Numbered from the stretch's first letter, positions 1-8,565 are shown. The stretch is 64,000 nt of DNA from Burkholderia paludis (GCF_000732615.1 NZ_JPGL01000013.1:62001-126000); one strand, 5' to 3'. Translations and numbers: made by a program. The notes: generated from the letters alone by a model not told the origin.

Positions 1-275
1 CCGCGTGGCGCTGCTGGCGCACGCAGGCGCGCCACTGGGACAGCCCGAACGCGGGCCCCGTGATGGCCGCCGGCGCCGGCAGCCTGAACGTACAGCTCGG
101 CGGCCCGGCCGTCTATCACGGCGAGATCGAGGATCGCCCGGCGCTCGGCACCGGCGCGACGGCGACCGCCGTCCACATCGTCGCCGCCCTGTCGCTCGTC
201 ACGCGCACGCTGGCCCTGTGGCTCGCGCTGCTGGTCGCGAGCGGCGCCCTCGCCATGGCCACCCATCATGTCTGA
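1..275 (+). CDS. cbiB: Adenosylcobinamide-phosphate synthase CbiB/CobD-type, C-terminal fragment
   Basis: This is the last 90 or so codons of a gene that begins before the window; it reads in frame 3 and stops at 273-275. The fragment contains the conserved C-terminal signature DSPNAGPVMAAGAG followed by LGG and a Y-H-G-E block, then a hydrophobic segment ending ALAMATHHV. The family is an inner-membrane enzyme that joins aminopropanol (or its phosphate) to adenosylcobyric acid. The stop overlaps the next start by 8 bases, so translation is probably coupled to the downstream decarboxylase. Neighbouring cob genes support the call. Confidence 0.88.
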   Translation, partial: AWRCWRTQARHWDSPNAGPVMAAGAGSLNVQLGGPAVYHGEIEDRPALGTGATATAVHIVAALSLVTRTLALWLALLVASGALAMATHHV

Positions 276-1287
276 CACCCGCATCGCGCACGGCGGCAAC
301 CTGCACGAAGCCGCCCGCCGTCACGGCATTCCGTACGACGCCTGGCTCGACCTGTCGACCGGCATCAACCCGGCCGGCTATCCGGTGCCGCCCGTCCCGG
401 CCGACGCCTGGCGCCGGCTGCCCGACGACGGCGACGGCCTCGCGGCCTGCGCCGCGCGGTATTACCGCGCCCCCGATCCCGCGCACGTGCTGCCGGTCGC
501 CGGCAGCCAGGCCGCGATCCGTGCGCTGCCCGCCCTGCTGCCGGCCGGCGACGCCGGCATCGCGGCGCTTGCCTACGGCGAATACGCACCCGCGTTCGCA
601 CGCCACGGCCATCGCGTCGTCCCGCTCGACATCCACGCGAATACGCTGCCCGCGACACTGCGCCACATCATCGTCGGGAATCCGAACAATCCGACCGCCG
701 ACTTCGTGCCGGCCGAGCGCCTGCTCGGCTGGCATGCGCAACTGGCCGCGCGCGGCGGCACGCTGATCGTCGACGAGGCGTTCGCCGATACGGGTGCGAC
801 CCAATCGCTCGCGCCTCAGGTCGACCGCCCGGGGCTCGTCGTGCTCCGCTCGGTCGGCAAGTTCTTCGGGCTCGCCGGCATCCGGGCAGGCTTCGTGCTC
901 GCCTGTCCCGGGCAGATCGTCGCGCTGCGCGACCTGCTCGGCGCGTGGACCGTCAGCGGCCCCGCGCGCCACGCGGTCGACGCCGCGTTCGCCGATCGCG
1001 CATGGCAGGCGGCCACCCGCGAACGGCTCGCAGCCGACGGCGAGCGACTGGCCGGACTGCTGCGCACGCACGGCTTCGCGGTTCGTGCGACACCGCTCTT
1101 CAGCTGGACCGACGACCCGCGCGCCGCCGCGCTGCATGCGGCACTCGCGGCACACGGGATCTGGACACGCTATTTCGCGACACCGTCGAGCGTGCGCATC
1201 GGCCTGCCGGGCAGCGCAGTCGAATGGCAGCGCATCGACGCCGCGCTCGCGCACTGCGTACCGCTGCTGCAACGAGGCGTCGCATGA
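268..1287 (+). CDS. cobD: Threonine-phosphate decarboxylase (CobD-type, cobalamin synthesis)
   Basis: A 339-residue fold-type I PLP enzyme that would make (R)-1-amino-2-propanol phosphate, the linker joined to the corrin ring by CbiB. The N terminus has the family HGG motif (residues 8-10) and the STGINP block (30-35). The GNPNNPT motif is near 137-143, the PLP-contacting Asp is in IVDEAF (D169), and the Schiff-base lysine is K198 in SVGKFFGLAG. The start codon overlaps the cbiB stop by 8 bases, and the stop overlaps btuF as ATGA. Some Burkholderia annotations call this gene cobC; the function is the same. Confidence 0.92.
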   Translation: MSDTRIAHGGNLHEAARRHGIPYDAWLDLSTGINPAGYPVPPVPADAWRRLPDDGDGLAACAARYYRAPDPAHVLPVAGSQAAIRALPALLPAGDAGIAALAYGEYAPAFARHGHRVVPLDIHANTLPATLRHIIVGNPNNPTADFVPAERLLGWHAQLAARGGTLIVDEAFADTGATQSLAPQVDRPGLVVLRSVGKFFGLAGIRAGFVLACPGQIVALRDLLGAWTVSGPARHAVDAAFADRAWQAATRERLAADGERLAGLLRTHGFAVRATPLFSWTDDPRAAALHAALAAHGIWTRYFATPSSVRIGLPGSAVEWQRIDAALAHCVPLLQRGVA

Positions 1288-2201
1288 CGGCACACCTGTT
1301 GCGCCGGCTGGCGCCGGTCGCGGCGCTGGCCGCACTCGCTCACGCGCTGCCCGTGCATGCCGAGGTCGCCACGCGCGACGACGCCGGCAACACCGTCACG
1401 CTGCCCGCCCCCGCGCAGCGCGTGATCAGCCTCGCGCCGCACGCGACCGAACTCGTCTACGCGGCCGGCGGCGGCGCGAAGCTCGTCGGCGCCGTCACGT
1501 ACAGCGACTACCCGCCCGCCGCGCGCGCGGTGCCGCGCGTCGGCGACAACAAGGCGCTCGACCTCGAACGGATCGCCGCGCTGAAGCCCGACCTGATCGT
1601 CGTCTGGCGGCACGGCAACGCCGAGCGGCAGACCGATGCGCTGCGGGCGCTGCACATTCCGCTGTTCTTCAGCGAACCGAAACATCTCGACGACGTGGCG
1701 TCGTCGCTGCGCCGCCTCGGCACGCTGCTCGGCACGCAACCCGCCGCCGACGAGGCCGCGGCCGCCTTTACGCGCGACATCGCGGCGCTGCGCACGCGCT
1801 ACGCCGCCCGTGCGCCCGTCACGATGTTCTTCCAGGTCTGGGACCGTCCGCTGATGACGCTCAACGGCACGCATCTGATCAACGACGTAATCGAACTGTG
1901 CGGCGGCCGCAACGTGTTCGCGGCGCTCAAGCCGCTCGTGCCGGCCGTGACCGACGAGGCCGTGCTCGCGGCGAATCCGGAGGCGATCGTGACGACCAGC
2001 GCGGGCGCGACGCGCTCCGACGAACCGCAGCCGAGCCTGGCGCGCTGGCGCGCGTGGCCCGCACTGACTGCCGTGGCGCGCAACAATCTGTTCGCGATCG
2101 ACGGCGATCTGCTGACGCGACCGTCGCCGCGCATCGCGCAAGGCGCGGCCGTGCTGTGCGAGGATCTCGATGCCGCGCGGGCGCGGCGGCCGACGCGCTG
2201 A
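1284..2201 (+). CDS. btuF: Periplasmic cobalamin-binding protein (BtuF-like)
   Basis: A 305-residue class III substrate-binding protein. It begins with a cleavable signal peptide (residues 1-26, ending VHA), followed by the RVISLAPHATEL block typical of BtuF and related metal-chelate binders. I chose 1284 because its ATG overlaps the previous TGA and gives an immediate signal peptide; longer upstream reading in this frame lies inside cobD. It should deliver vitamin B12 or corrinoids to the BtuCD permease encoded on the opposite strand at 4734-6604. Specificity for B12 rather than haem or siderophore is inferred from the surrounding cob genes. Confidence 0.88.
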   Translation: MTAHLLRRLAPVAALAALAHALPVHAEVATRDDAGNTVTLPAPAQRVISLAPHATELVYAAGGGAKLVGAVTYSDYPPAARAVPRVGDNKALDLERIAALKPDLIVVWRHGNAERQTDALRALHIPLFFSEPKHLDDVASSLRRLGTLLGTQPAADEAAAAFTRDIAALRTRYAARAPVTMFFQVWDRPLMTLNGTHLINDVIELCGGRNVFAALKPLVPAVTDEAVLAANPEAIVTTSAGATRSDEPQPSLARWRAWPALTAVARNNLFAIDGDLLTRPSPRIAQGAAVLCEDLDAARARRPTR

Positions 2202-2290
2202 TCGGCGGCGATTCCCGCGCTTCGAGCGATGCGGCGCTTCGGTCGGCGTGGGCCCGCACGTCGCATCGCCGACATCCGGGCCATGCCGGC

Positions 2291-2875
2291 CTATTCGTCC
2301 CAGCGGACGACTTCCCACGCTCTCGCGCCCTCGCTCGCGCGCAGCCACACGACACCGCCCGTCGGCACCGGCCGCGACAGCAGCGTATCGAGCGGCACGT
2401 CCAGTACGTGCGATGCGAACGCGCGGATCACGCCCGCGTGCGTGACGGCCCAGTGCGGCCCGTCGAGCTGCGCAAGCGCATCGGCCCGCCTCGCCACGCG
2501 CGCGGCGAACCGCGCAACGCTTTCGCCGCCATGCGCGCACGCATGCATCAGGTCGGCCGCCCACGCATCGAGCGCCGCACGGCCGATATCGTCCCAGCGG
2601 CGCATTTCCCACGCGCCGAAATCCATTTCCTGCCAGGCCGCATCACGCCGCAGCGGCACGTCGAACGCACGCGCGAGCCGTTCGGCGACCGTGGCGCAGC
2701 GCGCCAGCGGACTCGTCCAGACCTGCCGGGGCGGCGGCGCACCGGCAGCCGCCAGATGCGCGAGCACGGCCTGCGCGCCGGCGTCGGCCGGTGCGGCGAG
2801 CGGCACGTCGCTGCGTCCGTAGCAGATGCCCGGTTCGACACCGACGGCCGGATGACGGATCAGGACGACGTCCAT
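2291..2875 (-). CDS. cobC: Alpha-ribazole-5'-phosphate phosphatase (histidine phosphatase family)
   Basis: A 194-residue histidine phosphatase. The catalytic RH pair is at residues 7-8 (LIRHPAV, instead of the usual RHG), the conserved acidic block is QEMDFGAWE (82-90) and the second catalytic histidine is H146 in VTHAGV. It would remove the 5' phosphate from alpha-ribazole phosphate or adenosylcobalamin phosphate at the end of B12 synthesis. It is the last gene of the riboswitch-led minus-strand operon and overlaps cobS by 16 bases. The Gly after RH is replaced by Pro, which is common in betaproteobacterial CobC-like proteins. Confidence 0.87.
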   Translation of the reverse strand: MDVVLIRHPAVGVEPGICYGRSDVPLAAPADAGAQAVLAHLAAAGAPPPRQVWTSPLARCATVAERLARAFDVPLRRDAAWQEMDFGAWEMRRWDDIGRAALDAWAADLMHACAHGGESVARFAARVARRADALAQLDGPHWAVTHAGVIRAFASHVLDVPLDTLLSRPVPTGGVVWLRASEGARAWEVVRWDE

Positions 2876-3633
2876 CCGAGCACCACCAGATAGATCGCGA
2901 GTTCGCTCAACTGCTGCGCGAAGCCGAGACAATCGCCCGTGTAGCCGCCGATCCGCTTCACGAAATAGCGGGCCGCCCACGCGCGCACCAGCACGAGCGC
3001 GACGCAAACGGCCACGCCCATGCGCCAGTCCGGCCAGAACAGCCAGGGCAGGCCGAAAGCCGCCGCGATGCACGCCGCACGCGCGCCCATGCGTTGCGCG
3101 ACCGGCTTCGCCTTGCCCTCGGGCCGCACGTAGTCGAGCGACATCAGCAGGCTCACGGCCGCCGCCCGGCTCGCCGCGTGCGCGGCGATCATCGTCCATG
3201 CCGCGCGCAGCGGCGGCATGGACGCGAGCGCCTGCCATTTCAGGCCGAGCGCGATCACGAGCGCGACCGCGCCGAACGTGCCGATCCGCGAATCGTGCAT
3301 GATGCGCAGCACGTCGTCGCGCGTATAGCCGCCGCCGAACGCATCGCAACTGTCGGCGAGGCCGTCTTCATGGAATGCGCCGGTCGCGAGCAGCGTCGCG
3401 GCCATCGACAGCCCGACCGCGATCGACGCGGGCAGCACGCGTACCGTGGCGAGATAGACGAGCGCGCCCCACGCACCGACGCAGGCGCCGACGAGCGGAA
3501 AATAGCGCGCGGCCTGGTCGAGATCGCCGGCCGCGTAGCCGATCGCGCGCGGCACGGGCACGCGCGTGAAATAGCCGAGCGCGACGAAGAAGTAGCGCAG
3601 TTCGGCACGCACGCCGCGCGCGCGATCAGGCAT
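2860..3633 (-). CDS. cobS: Adenosylcobinamide-GDP ribazoletransferase (cobalamin synthase)
   Basis: A 257-residue polytopic inner-membrane protein. It opens RAELRYFFVALGYFTRVPVP, the family signature, and carries GAFHEDGLADSCDAFGGG, which holds the acidic residues conserved in CobS and thought to bind Mg. It condenses adenosylcobinamide-GDP with alpha-ribazole phosphate. I use the ATG at 3633 rather than one 21 codons upstream because it overlaps the cobT end by only 8 bases and starts directly before the conserved region. It lies between cobT and cobC, as expected for lower-ligand assembly. Confidence 0.93.
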   Translation of the reverse strand: MPDRARGVRAELRYFFVALGYFTRVPVPRAIGYAAGDLDQAARYFPLVGACVGAWGALVYLATVRVLPASIAVGLSMAATLLATGAFHEDGLADSCDAFGGGYTRDDVLRIMHDSRIGTFGAVALVIALGLKWQALASMPPLRAAWTMIAAHAASRAAAVSLLMSLDYVRPEGKAKPVAQRMGARAACIAAAFGLPWLFWPDWRMGVAVCVALVLVRAWAARYFVKRIGGYTGDCLGFAQQLSELAIYLVVLGWTSS

Positions 3634-4681
3634 CACGATTGTCGACGCCGGCGGATTCGAAGCTCGCCATCTCGCGAAGGAACGCGGCCGCCGCACGCAC
3701 GAGCGGCAGCGCGAGCGCCGCGCCCGTGCCTTCGCCGAGCCGCAGGTCGAGCGCGAGCAGCGGCTTCGCGCCGAAATGCTCGAGCATGCGCCGGTGCCCG
3801 GCCTCGTGCGACGTGTGCGAAAACACGCAGTAGTCGCGCACGGCGGGGACGAAGCGCTCCGCGACGAGCAGCGCGGCCGTCGCGATGAAGCCGTCGACGA
3901 GGATCGTCATCCGCTCGCTCGCGGCCGCGAGATACGCGCCCGTCATCATCGCGATTTCGAAGCCGCCGAACGTCGCGAGCACGTCGAGCGGCGCGATCGC
4001 GTGCGAATGCTTGACGAGCGCGCGCCCGAGCACCGCGCGCTTGTGCGCGAGGCCCTGGTCGTCGAGGCCGGTGCCGCGCCCGACGCACGCGTCGACCGGC
4101 ACGCCGAGCAGGCGGCTCATCAGGCAGGCGGCCGACGACGTGTTGGCGATCCCCATCTCGCCGAAGCCGATCACGTTCGTGCCGAGCGACGCATGCAGGC
4201 GCACGCGTGCAGCGCCGGCCGCGAGCGCGGTCATCGCCTCGTCGCGCGTCATCGCCGGCTCCGCCGCGAAATTGCGGGTGCCGCGCGCGACCGGCAGCGA
4301 CACCAGCCGGTCCGACACCGGCAGCGGCGACGCGACCCCTGCGTCGACGATCTCGAGCGTGCTCTGCGCGACGCCCGAGAACGCGTTGATCGCCGCGCCG
4401 CCGGCCAGGAAGTTCGCGACCATCTGCGCGGTCACCGCTTGCGGATAGGGGCTCACGCCCTCCGCCGCGATCCCGTGGTCGCCGGCGAACACGATCATCG
4501 CGGGGCGTTGCACGACCGGCCGCTCGGTGCGCTGGATCAGGCCGACCTGCAGCGCGATCGCCTCGAGCTGGCCGAGGCTGCCGGGCGGCTTGGTCTTGTG
4601 GTCGATCACATGCTGCAGGCGCTTGCGCAGCGCGTCGTCGAGCGGCGCGATCGCGGGCGGAAAGGGAGTCGGTGTCGTCAT
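3626..4681 (-). CDS. cobT: Nicotinate-nucleotide:dimethylbenzimidazole phosphoribosyltransferase
   Basis: A 351-residue enzyme making alpha-ribazole phosphate from 5,6-dimethylbenzimidazole and nicotinate mononucleotide. The N-terminal KTKPPGSLGQLE (29-40), the FAGDHGIAAEGVSPYP block (65-80) and GFGEMGIANTS (172-182) are all intact. The catalytic base falls at E317 in LGEGTGAAL, the same number as in the characterised Salmonella enzyme. The ATG at 4681 is chosen because the upstream 29 codons are not conserved. The gene overlaps cobS by 8 bases and follows btuD by 52 bases. Confidence 0.95.
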   Translation of the reverse strand: MTTPTPFPPAIAPLDDALRKRLQHVIDHKTKPPGSLGQLEAIALQVGLIQRTERPVVQRPAMIVFAGDHGIAAEGVSPYPQAVTAQMVANFLAGGAAINAFSGVAQSTLEIVDAGVASPLPVSDRLVSLPVARGTRNFAAEPAMTRDEAMTALAAGAARVRLHASLGTNVIGFGEMGIANTSSAACLMSRLLGVPVDACVGRGTGLDDQGLAHKRAVLGRALVKHSHAIAPLDVLATFGGFEIAMMTGAYLAAASERMTILVDGFIATAALLVAERFVPAVRDYCVFSHTSHEAGHRRMLEHFGAKPLLALDLRLGEGTGAALALPLVRAAAAFLREMASFESAGVDNRDA

Positions 4682-4733
4682 CGAGGAGCCGTGTCGTTGG
4701 CGCGGCATGCGCCGCGCATCGCAGGGGAAACCG

Positions 4734-5549
4734 TCATTGTCGCTCGGGCCACGCCGGCAGCAGCGCATCGCGGCCGTTCTCGCGGATCAGCACGAGCGGA
4801 TAGCCGAACGCCTCGCTCGCGCGCTCCGGCGTCAGGACGTCGTGCACGGGGCCGGCCCACGCATGGCCGCGGCCGTCGAGCAGCAACGCATGCGTCGCGA
4901 AACGCCGCGCGAGATTCAGATCGTGACACGAGAACAGCACCGTGCGCGGGCCCGCGTCGAGCCATTCGGCCAGTGCGGTCAGGCAATCGATCTGGTGATG
5001 CAGGTCGAGATGCGCCAGCGGCTCGTCGAGCAGCATCAACGGCGCATCCTGGCACAGCGTGGCGGCCAGCGCGACGCGCTGCCGCTCGCCGCCCGACAGC
5101 GACAGCACGTCGCGCGATGCAAGCGCGGCCAGATCGAACGTCGCCAGCGCATCGCGCGCGGCCGCGCGGTCGCCGTCGCGCTCCCATCCCCAGCCGCCGA
5201 GATACGGAAAGCGGTTGAGCAACACCGTGTCGAACACGGTCGCGCTGAAAGCGTCATGCAGTTGCTGCGGCATCAGCGCGCGCCGCTGTGCAAGCCGATC
5301 GGGCGGCCATGCGGCAAGCGGCCGGCCGTCGATCTCCACCTGCCCGCCGGCCGGCTGCTGCAGCCCCGCGAGCGTCGCGAGCAGCGTCGTCTTGCCCGCG
5401 CCGTTCGGCCCGGCGACGCACCAGATCTCGCCCGGACGGAAAGCCTGGGAGAAGCCGTCGAGCAGCGTGCGGGCGCCGGCCTTCAGCGTCACGTCGACGG
5501 CCGCGTAGTTCAGGCCGCCGGTGTCGGCGGATGCTGCGGCCCACGTCAT
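4734..5549 (-). CDS. btuD: Cobalamin ABC transporter ATP-binding protein (BtuD-like)
   Basis: A 271-residue ABC ATPase. Walker A is GPNGAGKT (47-54), the signature is LSGGERQ (151-157), Walker B is LMLLDEP (171-177) and the switch histidine is H209 in SCHDLN. It pairs with the permease that ends 4 bases inside its start. Together with BtuF and the riboswitch this makes a B12 importer; from sequence alone it could also be read as a FecE-type siderophore ATPase. The start at 5549 gives the ATGA overlap with btuC. Confidence 0.9.
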   Translation of the reverse strand: MTWAAASADTGGLNYAAVDVTLKAGARTLLDGFSQAFRPGEIWCVAGPNGAGKTTLLATLAGLQQPAGGQVEIDGRPLAAWPPDRLAQRRALMPQQLHDAFSATVFDTVLLNRFPYLGGWGWERDGDRAAARDALATFDLAALASRDVLSLSGGERQRVALAATLCQDAPLMLLDEPLAHLDLHHQIDCLTALAEWLDAGPRTVLFSCHDLNLARRFATHALLLDGRGHAWAGPVHDVLTPERASEAFGYPLVLIRENGRDALLPAWPERQ

Positions 5550-6604
5550 CGCGTCGGCCTCCTCAGCAACATCCACAGGAACACCGGTACGCCGATCAAG
5601 GCGGTCATCACGCCAACCGGCAACTGCGCGGGCGCGATCGCGGTGCGGGCAAGCAGGTCGGCCGCCATCACGCCGCCGCCGCCCGCGAGCATCGCGGCCG
5701 GCAGCAGCATGCGCTGGTCGTTGCCGAACGCGATACGCAGCGCATGCGGCACGACGAGGCCGACGAAGCCGATCGTGCCGGCCGTCGTCACCGCGGCCGC
5801 GGCGGCCAGCGACGCGACGAGATAGATCCGCACGCGCAGGCGCGCGACGGGCACACCGAGCGCGAGCGCGGTCGAGTCGCCGCGCAGCAGCACGTTCAGT
5901 TGCGGCGCGGCCGGCAGCGCGACGCATGCGGCCAGCAGCAGCGCACCCCACGCGAACCACGGCGCCGTCACGCCGTTCAGGTCGCCCGTCAGCCAGAAGA
6001 TGATGCCGCGCAGCCGCGCATCGGGCGCGAGCGACAGCAGCAGCGTAACCAGCGCGCCCCACCCGGCCGCGATCACGACGCCCGTGAGCAGCAGTCGCGG
6101 CGACGCGTCGCGAGAATCGCCGCGCCACAGTTCGCGGCGCGCGAGACCGAGCACGAGCGCGACCGACACGAGCGCGCCGGCGAACGCCGACGCATCGACG
6201 AGCCACCACGCGCCACCCGCGATCATCGCGACGAGCGCGAAGCCGGCCGCGCCGCCGGACACGCCGAGCACGTACGGTTCCGCGAGCGGGTTGCGCAGCA
6301 GCACCTGCAGCAGCGCGCCGGCCAGCGCGAGCAGCGCGCCGCACGCGAAGCCCGCGAGCGCGCGCGGCAGGCGCAGCGTGCGGACGATGTCGGCGAACAG
6401 CGCGTCGCCGCCATGCGGCACGAGCGACGCGAGCGCCTGCCACGGCGACATCGGCACGCTGCCGATCGACAGCGACGCGACGAACAGCAACGCGACCGCC
6501 GCGGCCAGCGTCGCCCAGATCGCGGTGGCGCGCGCGGCGCTCATGCCGCGCGCAGCCCCGCGCGTGACGCGCGGCGCACCCGCCTGTTGCTGCCGGACAG
6601 ACAC
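5546..6604 (-). CDS. btuC: Cobalamin ABC transporter permease (BtuC/FecCD family)
   Basis: A 352-residue permease of the FecCD/BtuC family with about ten hydrophobic segments. It has RLPRALAGFACGALLALAGA near residue 80 and the family block GTIGFVGLVVPHALR near 290, which contacts the ATPase. It is the first gene after the cobalamin riboswitch, so its expression should fall when B12 is plentiful. An in-frame Met at residue 21 (MSAARATAI) begins the first transmembrane helix and may be the true start, as the preceding 20 residues are charged and unconserved. Confidence 0.9.
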   Translation of the reverse strand: MSVRQQQAGAPRVTRGAARGMSAARATAIWATLAAAVALLFVASLSIGSVPMSPWQALASLVPHGGDALFADIVRTLRLPRALAGFACGALLALAGALLQVLLRNPLAEPYVLGVSGGAAGFALVAMIAGGAWWLVDASAFAGALVSVALVLGLARRELWRGDSRDASPRLLLTGVVIAAGWGALVTLLLSLAPDARLRGIIFWLTGDLNGVTAPWFAWGALLLAACVALPAAPQLNVLLRGDSTALALGVPVARLRVRIYLVASLAAAAAVTTAGTIGFVGLVVPHALRIAFGNDQRMLLPAAMLAGGGGVMAADLLARTAIAPAQLPVGVMTALIGVPVFLWMLLRRPTR

Positions 6605-6714
6605 GACATGGGCGCCGCGCGGACGATTGGGGTCAGCATCGAAGAAGATTCCGTGAAGCGTTGCGCGCCCTGCCTCCCCGCGGGCCGCGCGTCCCGAAGC
6701 CCGTGCGGGCTCCC

Positions 6715-6940
6715 CGTCTCGGCCGGTATCCGGGCTGGCGGCGGTCCGGCTCGCCTTCCCGCGCGATGACGCGCAGTGGCCCGCGTTCCGCGTGCGAAAG
6801 CCGCGTGCGAAACGCGCCCGAGCCGGCCTGCGTCACGGGACGCGGCCGCTTACCGTTGCGGGGGCAGCGCAGGCTGGCGGGCTTCGCGCCCGCGCCCTGC
6901 TTCCCGTTTAACCGCGCGTTCCACGCGCGAGCACCGAGGC
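6715..6940 (-). promoter_or_regulatory. Cobalamin (AdoCbl) riboswitch upstream of btuC
   Basis: Read on the minus strand, this stretch has the ordered blocks of a cobalamin riboswitch. They are CGGTGC near the 5' end, TTAAACGGGAAGCAGG, the core GCCAGCCTGCGCTGCCCCC followed by GCAACGGTAAGC, CCACTG, GGGAAGGCGAGCCGG, and the 3' block GCCAGCCCGGATACCGGCC. The last block is the conserved B12 box end that closes P1 and pairs with the regulatory domain. It sits 110 bases before btuC and should repress the btuCD-cobTSC operon when adenosylcobalamin binds. The intervening GC-rich inverted repeats (6640-6712) are the likely expression platform. Confidence 0.93.
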
Positions 6941-7107
6941 GGCGCCAGTTTAGGAGCGGGTCGCGCGAGCGTCAAGGAAACGCCCGGAGACGTGCGCGAC
7001 GCGTCGATTCGCGGCAAGAAGGGGGGAAGTTACGACTGGAAACGTTACAGATGTCGGATTGCGCGTTATTCCGCGCTAAAATGCTGGGTCTTTAGAGGAC
7101 GCAGCAA

Positions 7108-7458
7108 ATGCTCAACGAACTCGAAACCCTATCTCAAAATATTGGCCGTCTGATTTCGCTGAACAAGCGCTATCACTCGGAACGGCTCGCGCTCGAGGAG
7201 CAGGTCGCGCAATTGCGCGCGGACGCGGACACTGTCCGCGCGGAACTCGCACAACTGCGCGAGGAACGCAATGCGCTCGAAGCCGAGCGCGACACCCTGT
7301 CGGCAAAGATCGACGACGCCCAGGTGAAACTGAACGCGATTCTCGAAAAGCTGCCGCGCTCGAAAAGCGCGGAACAGGCCGACAACCAGCTCGACCTGCT
7401 GGATGCGCAGGCGCGCAAGGATGGCGATGACGCGGCCAGCCACGGAGAACATGCATGA
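7108..7458 (+). CDS. Small coiled-coil protein upstream of zapA (ZapB-like, TIGR02449-type)
   Basis: A 116-residue protein that is almost entirely coiled coil. From residue 1 to about 80 it has regular heptads rich in Glu, Leu, Ala and Arg (for example LRADADTVRAELAQLREERNA), then a short acidic, disordered tail. Small coiled-coil proteins directly before zapA are a recognised group in beta- and gammaproteobacteria and are presumed to act at the division septum. The stop overlaps the zapA start by 4 bases, so they are coupled. A strong TAAAAT-like -10 lies at about 7075-7081. The division role is inferred from the neighbour and the coiled coil, not from a catalytic motif. Confidence 0.8.
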   Translation: MLNELETLSQNIGRLISLNKRYHSERLALEEQVAQLRADADTVRAELAQLREERNALEAERDTLSAKIDDAQVKLNAILEKLPRSKSAEQADNQLDLLDAQARKDGDDAASHGEHA

Positions 7459-7769
7459 GCACCAAGCAGATCGAAGTCTCGATTCTCGGTCAGGCCTATC
7501 GGCTCGCCTGCTCGGCCGAGACCGAAGCGGCACTGCTCGAAGCCGTCGCGCGTGTCGACGCCGAAATGTCGAAAATCCGCTCGAACAGTTCGGTGCGCGG
7601 TACCGATCGCATCGCCGTCATGGCGGCGCTGTCGCTCGCATCGGAGTTGCTGCGGCTGCAAACCAGCGTGCGACACGGTGAAGCATTTCCGGCGGAGGAA
7701 ATCCGTCGTACAATGCACCAGATGAATGAACAGCTCGGTGCGGTGCTCGCACAGCACGAGACGCAGTAA
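7455..7769 (+). CDS. zapA: Cell division protein ZapA
   Basis: A 104-residue ZapA. The N-terminal half has the family pattern STKQIEVSILGQAYRLAC, then LLEAVARVDAEMSKIR, RIAVMAALSLASELLRLQ, and a C-terminal coiled-coil helix. ZapA binds and crosslinks FtsZ filaments at the Z ring. It overlaps the preceding coiled-coil gene by 4 bases and is followed by the 6S RNA gene, the usual order in proteobacteria. Confidence 0.93.
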   Translation: MSTKQIEVSILGQAYRLACSAETEAALLEAVARVDAEMSKIRSNSSVRGTDRIAVMAALSLASELLRLQTSVRHGEAFPAEEIRRTMHQMNEQLGAVLAQHETQ

Positions 7770-7847
7770 CGTTTCAATCGATGTGTCGATTCCGCTTGAT
7801 CTCGGCGATCAACGGTGGTCAAATTGGCGCATCGAATCACAGTTCAG

Positions 7848-8034
7848 TCAGCTTCCCTGCCTGGTTCGCCAAGGTCATATATTCCTTGAACCAATGCCAT
7901 GTGCACGGTTGCGGAAATTTGTAGCACGGGCGCGCGCGTCACTCTGTCTGATGTACCCGAAGTGCTGCTAACTGCGACCAATTCTGAACCTCAGGTTCAG
8001 GATGCCGGCCTAGCGGCCAAGGCGGGGGCCTATC
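7848..8034 (+). ncRNA. ssrS: 6S RNA
   Basis: An approximately 185-nt element directly after zapA, the conserved position of 6S RNA. The ends pair to form a closing stem: CCCTGCCT (7855-7862) with AGGCGGGG (8020-8027), allowing one G-U pair. The interior folds into a long imperfect hairpin with a large central bulge, including AGTGCTGCTAACTGCGACC on the 3' side. A strong terminator follows at once. 6S RNA binds sigma-70 RNA polymerase by mimicking an open promoter. Exact ends are estimated. Confidence 0.85.
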
Positions 8035-8036
8035 CA

Positions 8037-8071
8037 ACGGCATCGGGCAAGTCCCGGTGCCGTTTTCTTTT
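8037..8071 (+). terminator. Rho-independent terminator after 6S RNA
   Basis: An 11-bp stem, ACGGCATCGGG (8037-8047) with CCCGGTGCCGT (8053-8063) containing one G-T pair, a 5-nt loop, then TTTTCTTTT. It lies directly after the 6S RNA and before the EVE-domain gene. Confidence 0.85.
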
Positions 8072-8103
8072 GTAGCAGCCTCTTTCTGCGTCGATCACGA
8101 TCC

Positions 8104-8565
8104 ATGCAATACTGGCTGATGAAGTCCGAACCGGACGAAGCAAGCATCGACGATCTGGCCAACGCCCCGCAGCGTTCGCTGCCCTGGACCGGCGTGCGCA
8201 ACTATCAGGCGCGCAACTTCATGCGCGACACGATGAAGATCGGCGACGGCGTGCTGTTCTATCACTCGAGTTGCCCCGAGCCGGGCATCGCGGGCCTCGC
8301 CGAAGTATCGTCGACACCCTACCCCGATCCCACCCAGTTCGATCCGGACAGCCCCTATTACGATCCGAAGTCGACGCGGGAAACGCCGCGCTGGCTGCTC
8401 GTCGACGTGCGCTACGTGAAGAAATCGCCGCTCGTGCCGCTCGCCGCACTGCGCGAGCACGATGCGCTCGCCGACATGCGCGTGCTCGCACGCGGCAACC
8501 GGCTGTCGATCACGCCCGTCACGCGAGCCGAATGGCGCTTCATCACCGAAAAGCTGATGAAGTAG
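8104..8565 (+). CDS. EVE domain-containing protein
   Basis: A 153-residue single-domain protein of the EVE (PUA-like) fold. Family markers are YWLMKSEPDE at the N terminus, WTGVRNYQARNFMRD (28-42), the GDGVLFYHSS block near residue 48 and PRWLLVDVRYVKK near 95. EVE domains bind modified bases in DNA or RNA in restriction systems and eukaryotic readers; the stand-alone bacterial versions have no settled role. It follows the 6S RNA terminator by 33 bases. In gammaproteobacteria this slot usually holds ygfA (5-formyl-THF cyclo-ligase). Confidence 0.9.
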   Translation: MQYWLMKSEPDEASIDDLANAPQRSLPWTGVRNYQARNFMRDTMKIGDGVLFYHSSCPEPGIAGLAEVSSTPYPDPTQFDPDSPYYDPKSTRETPRWLLVDVRYVKKSPLVPLAALREHDALADMRVLARGNRLSITPVTRAEWRFITEKLMK

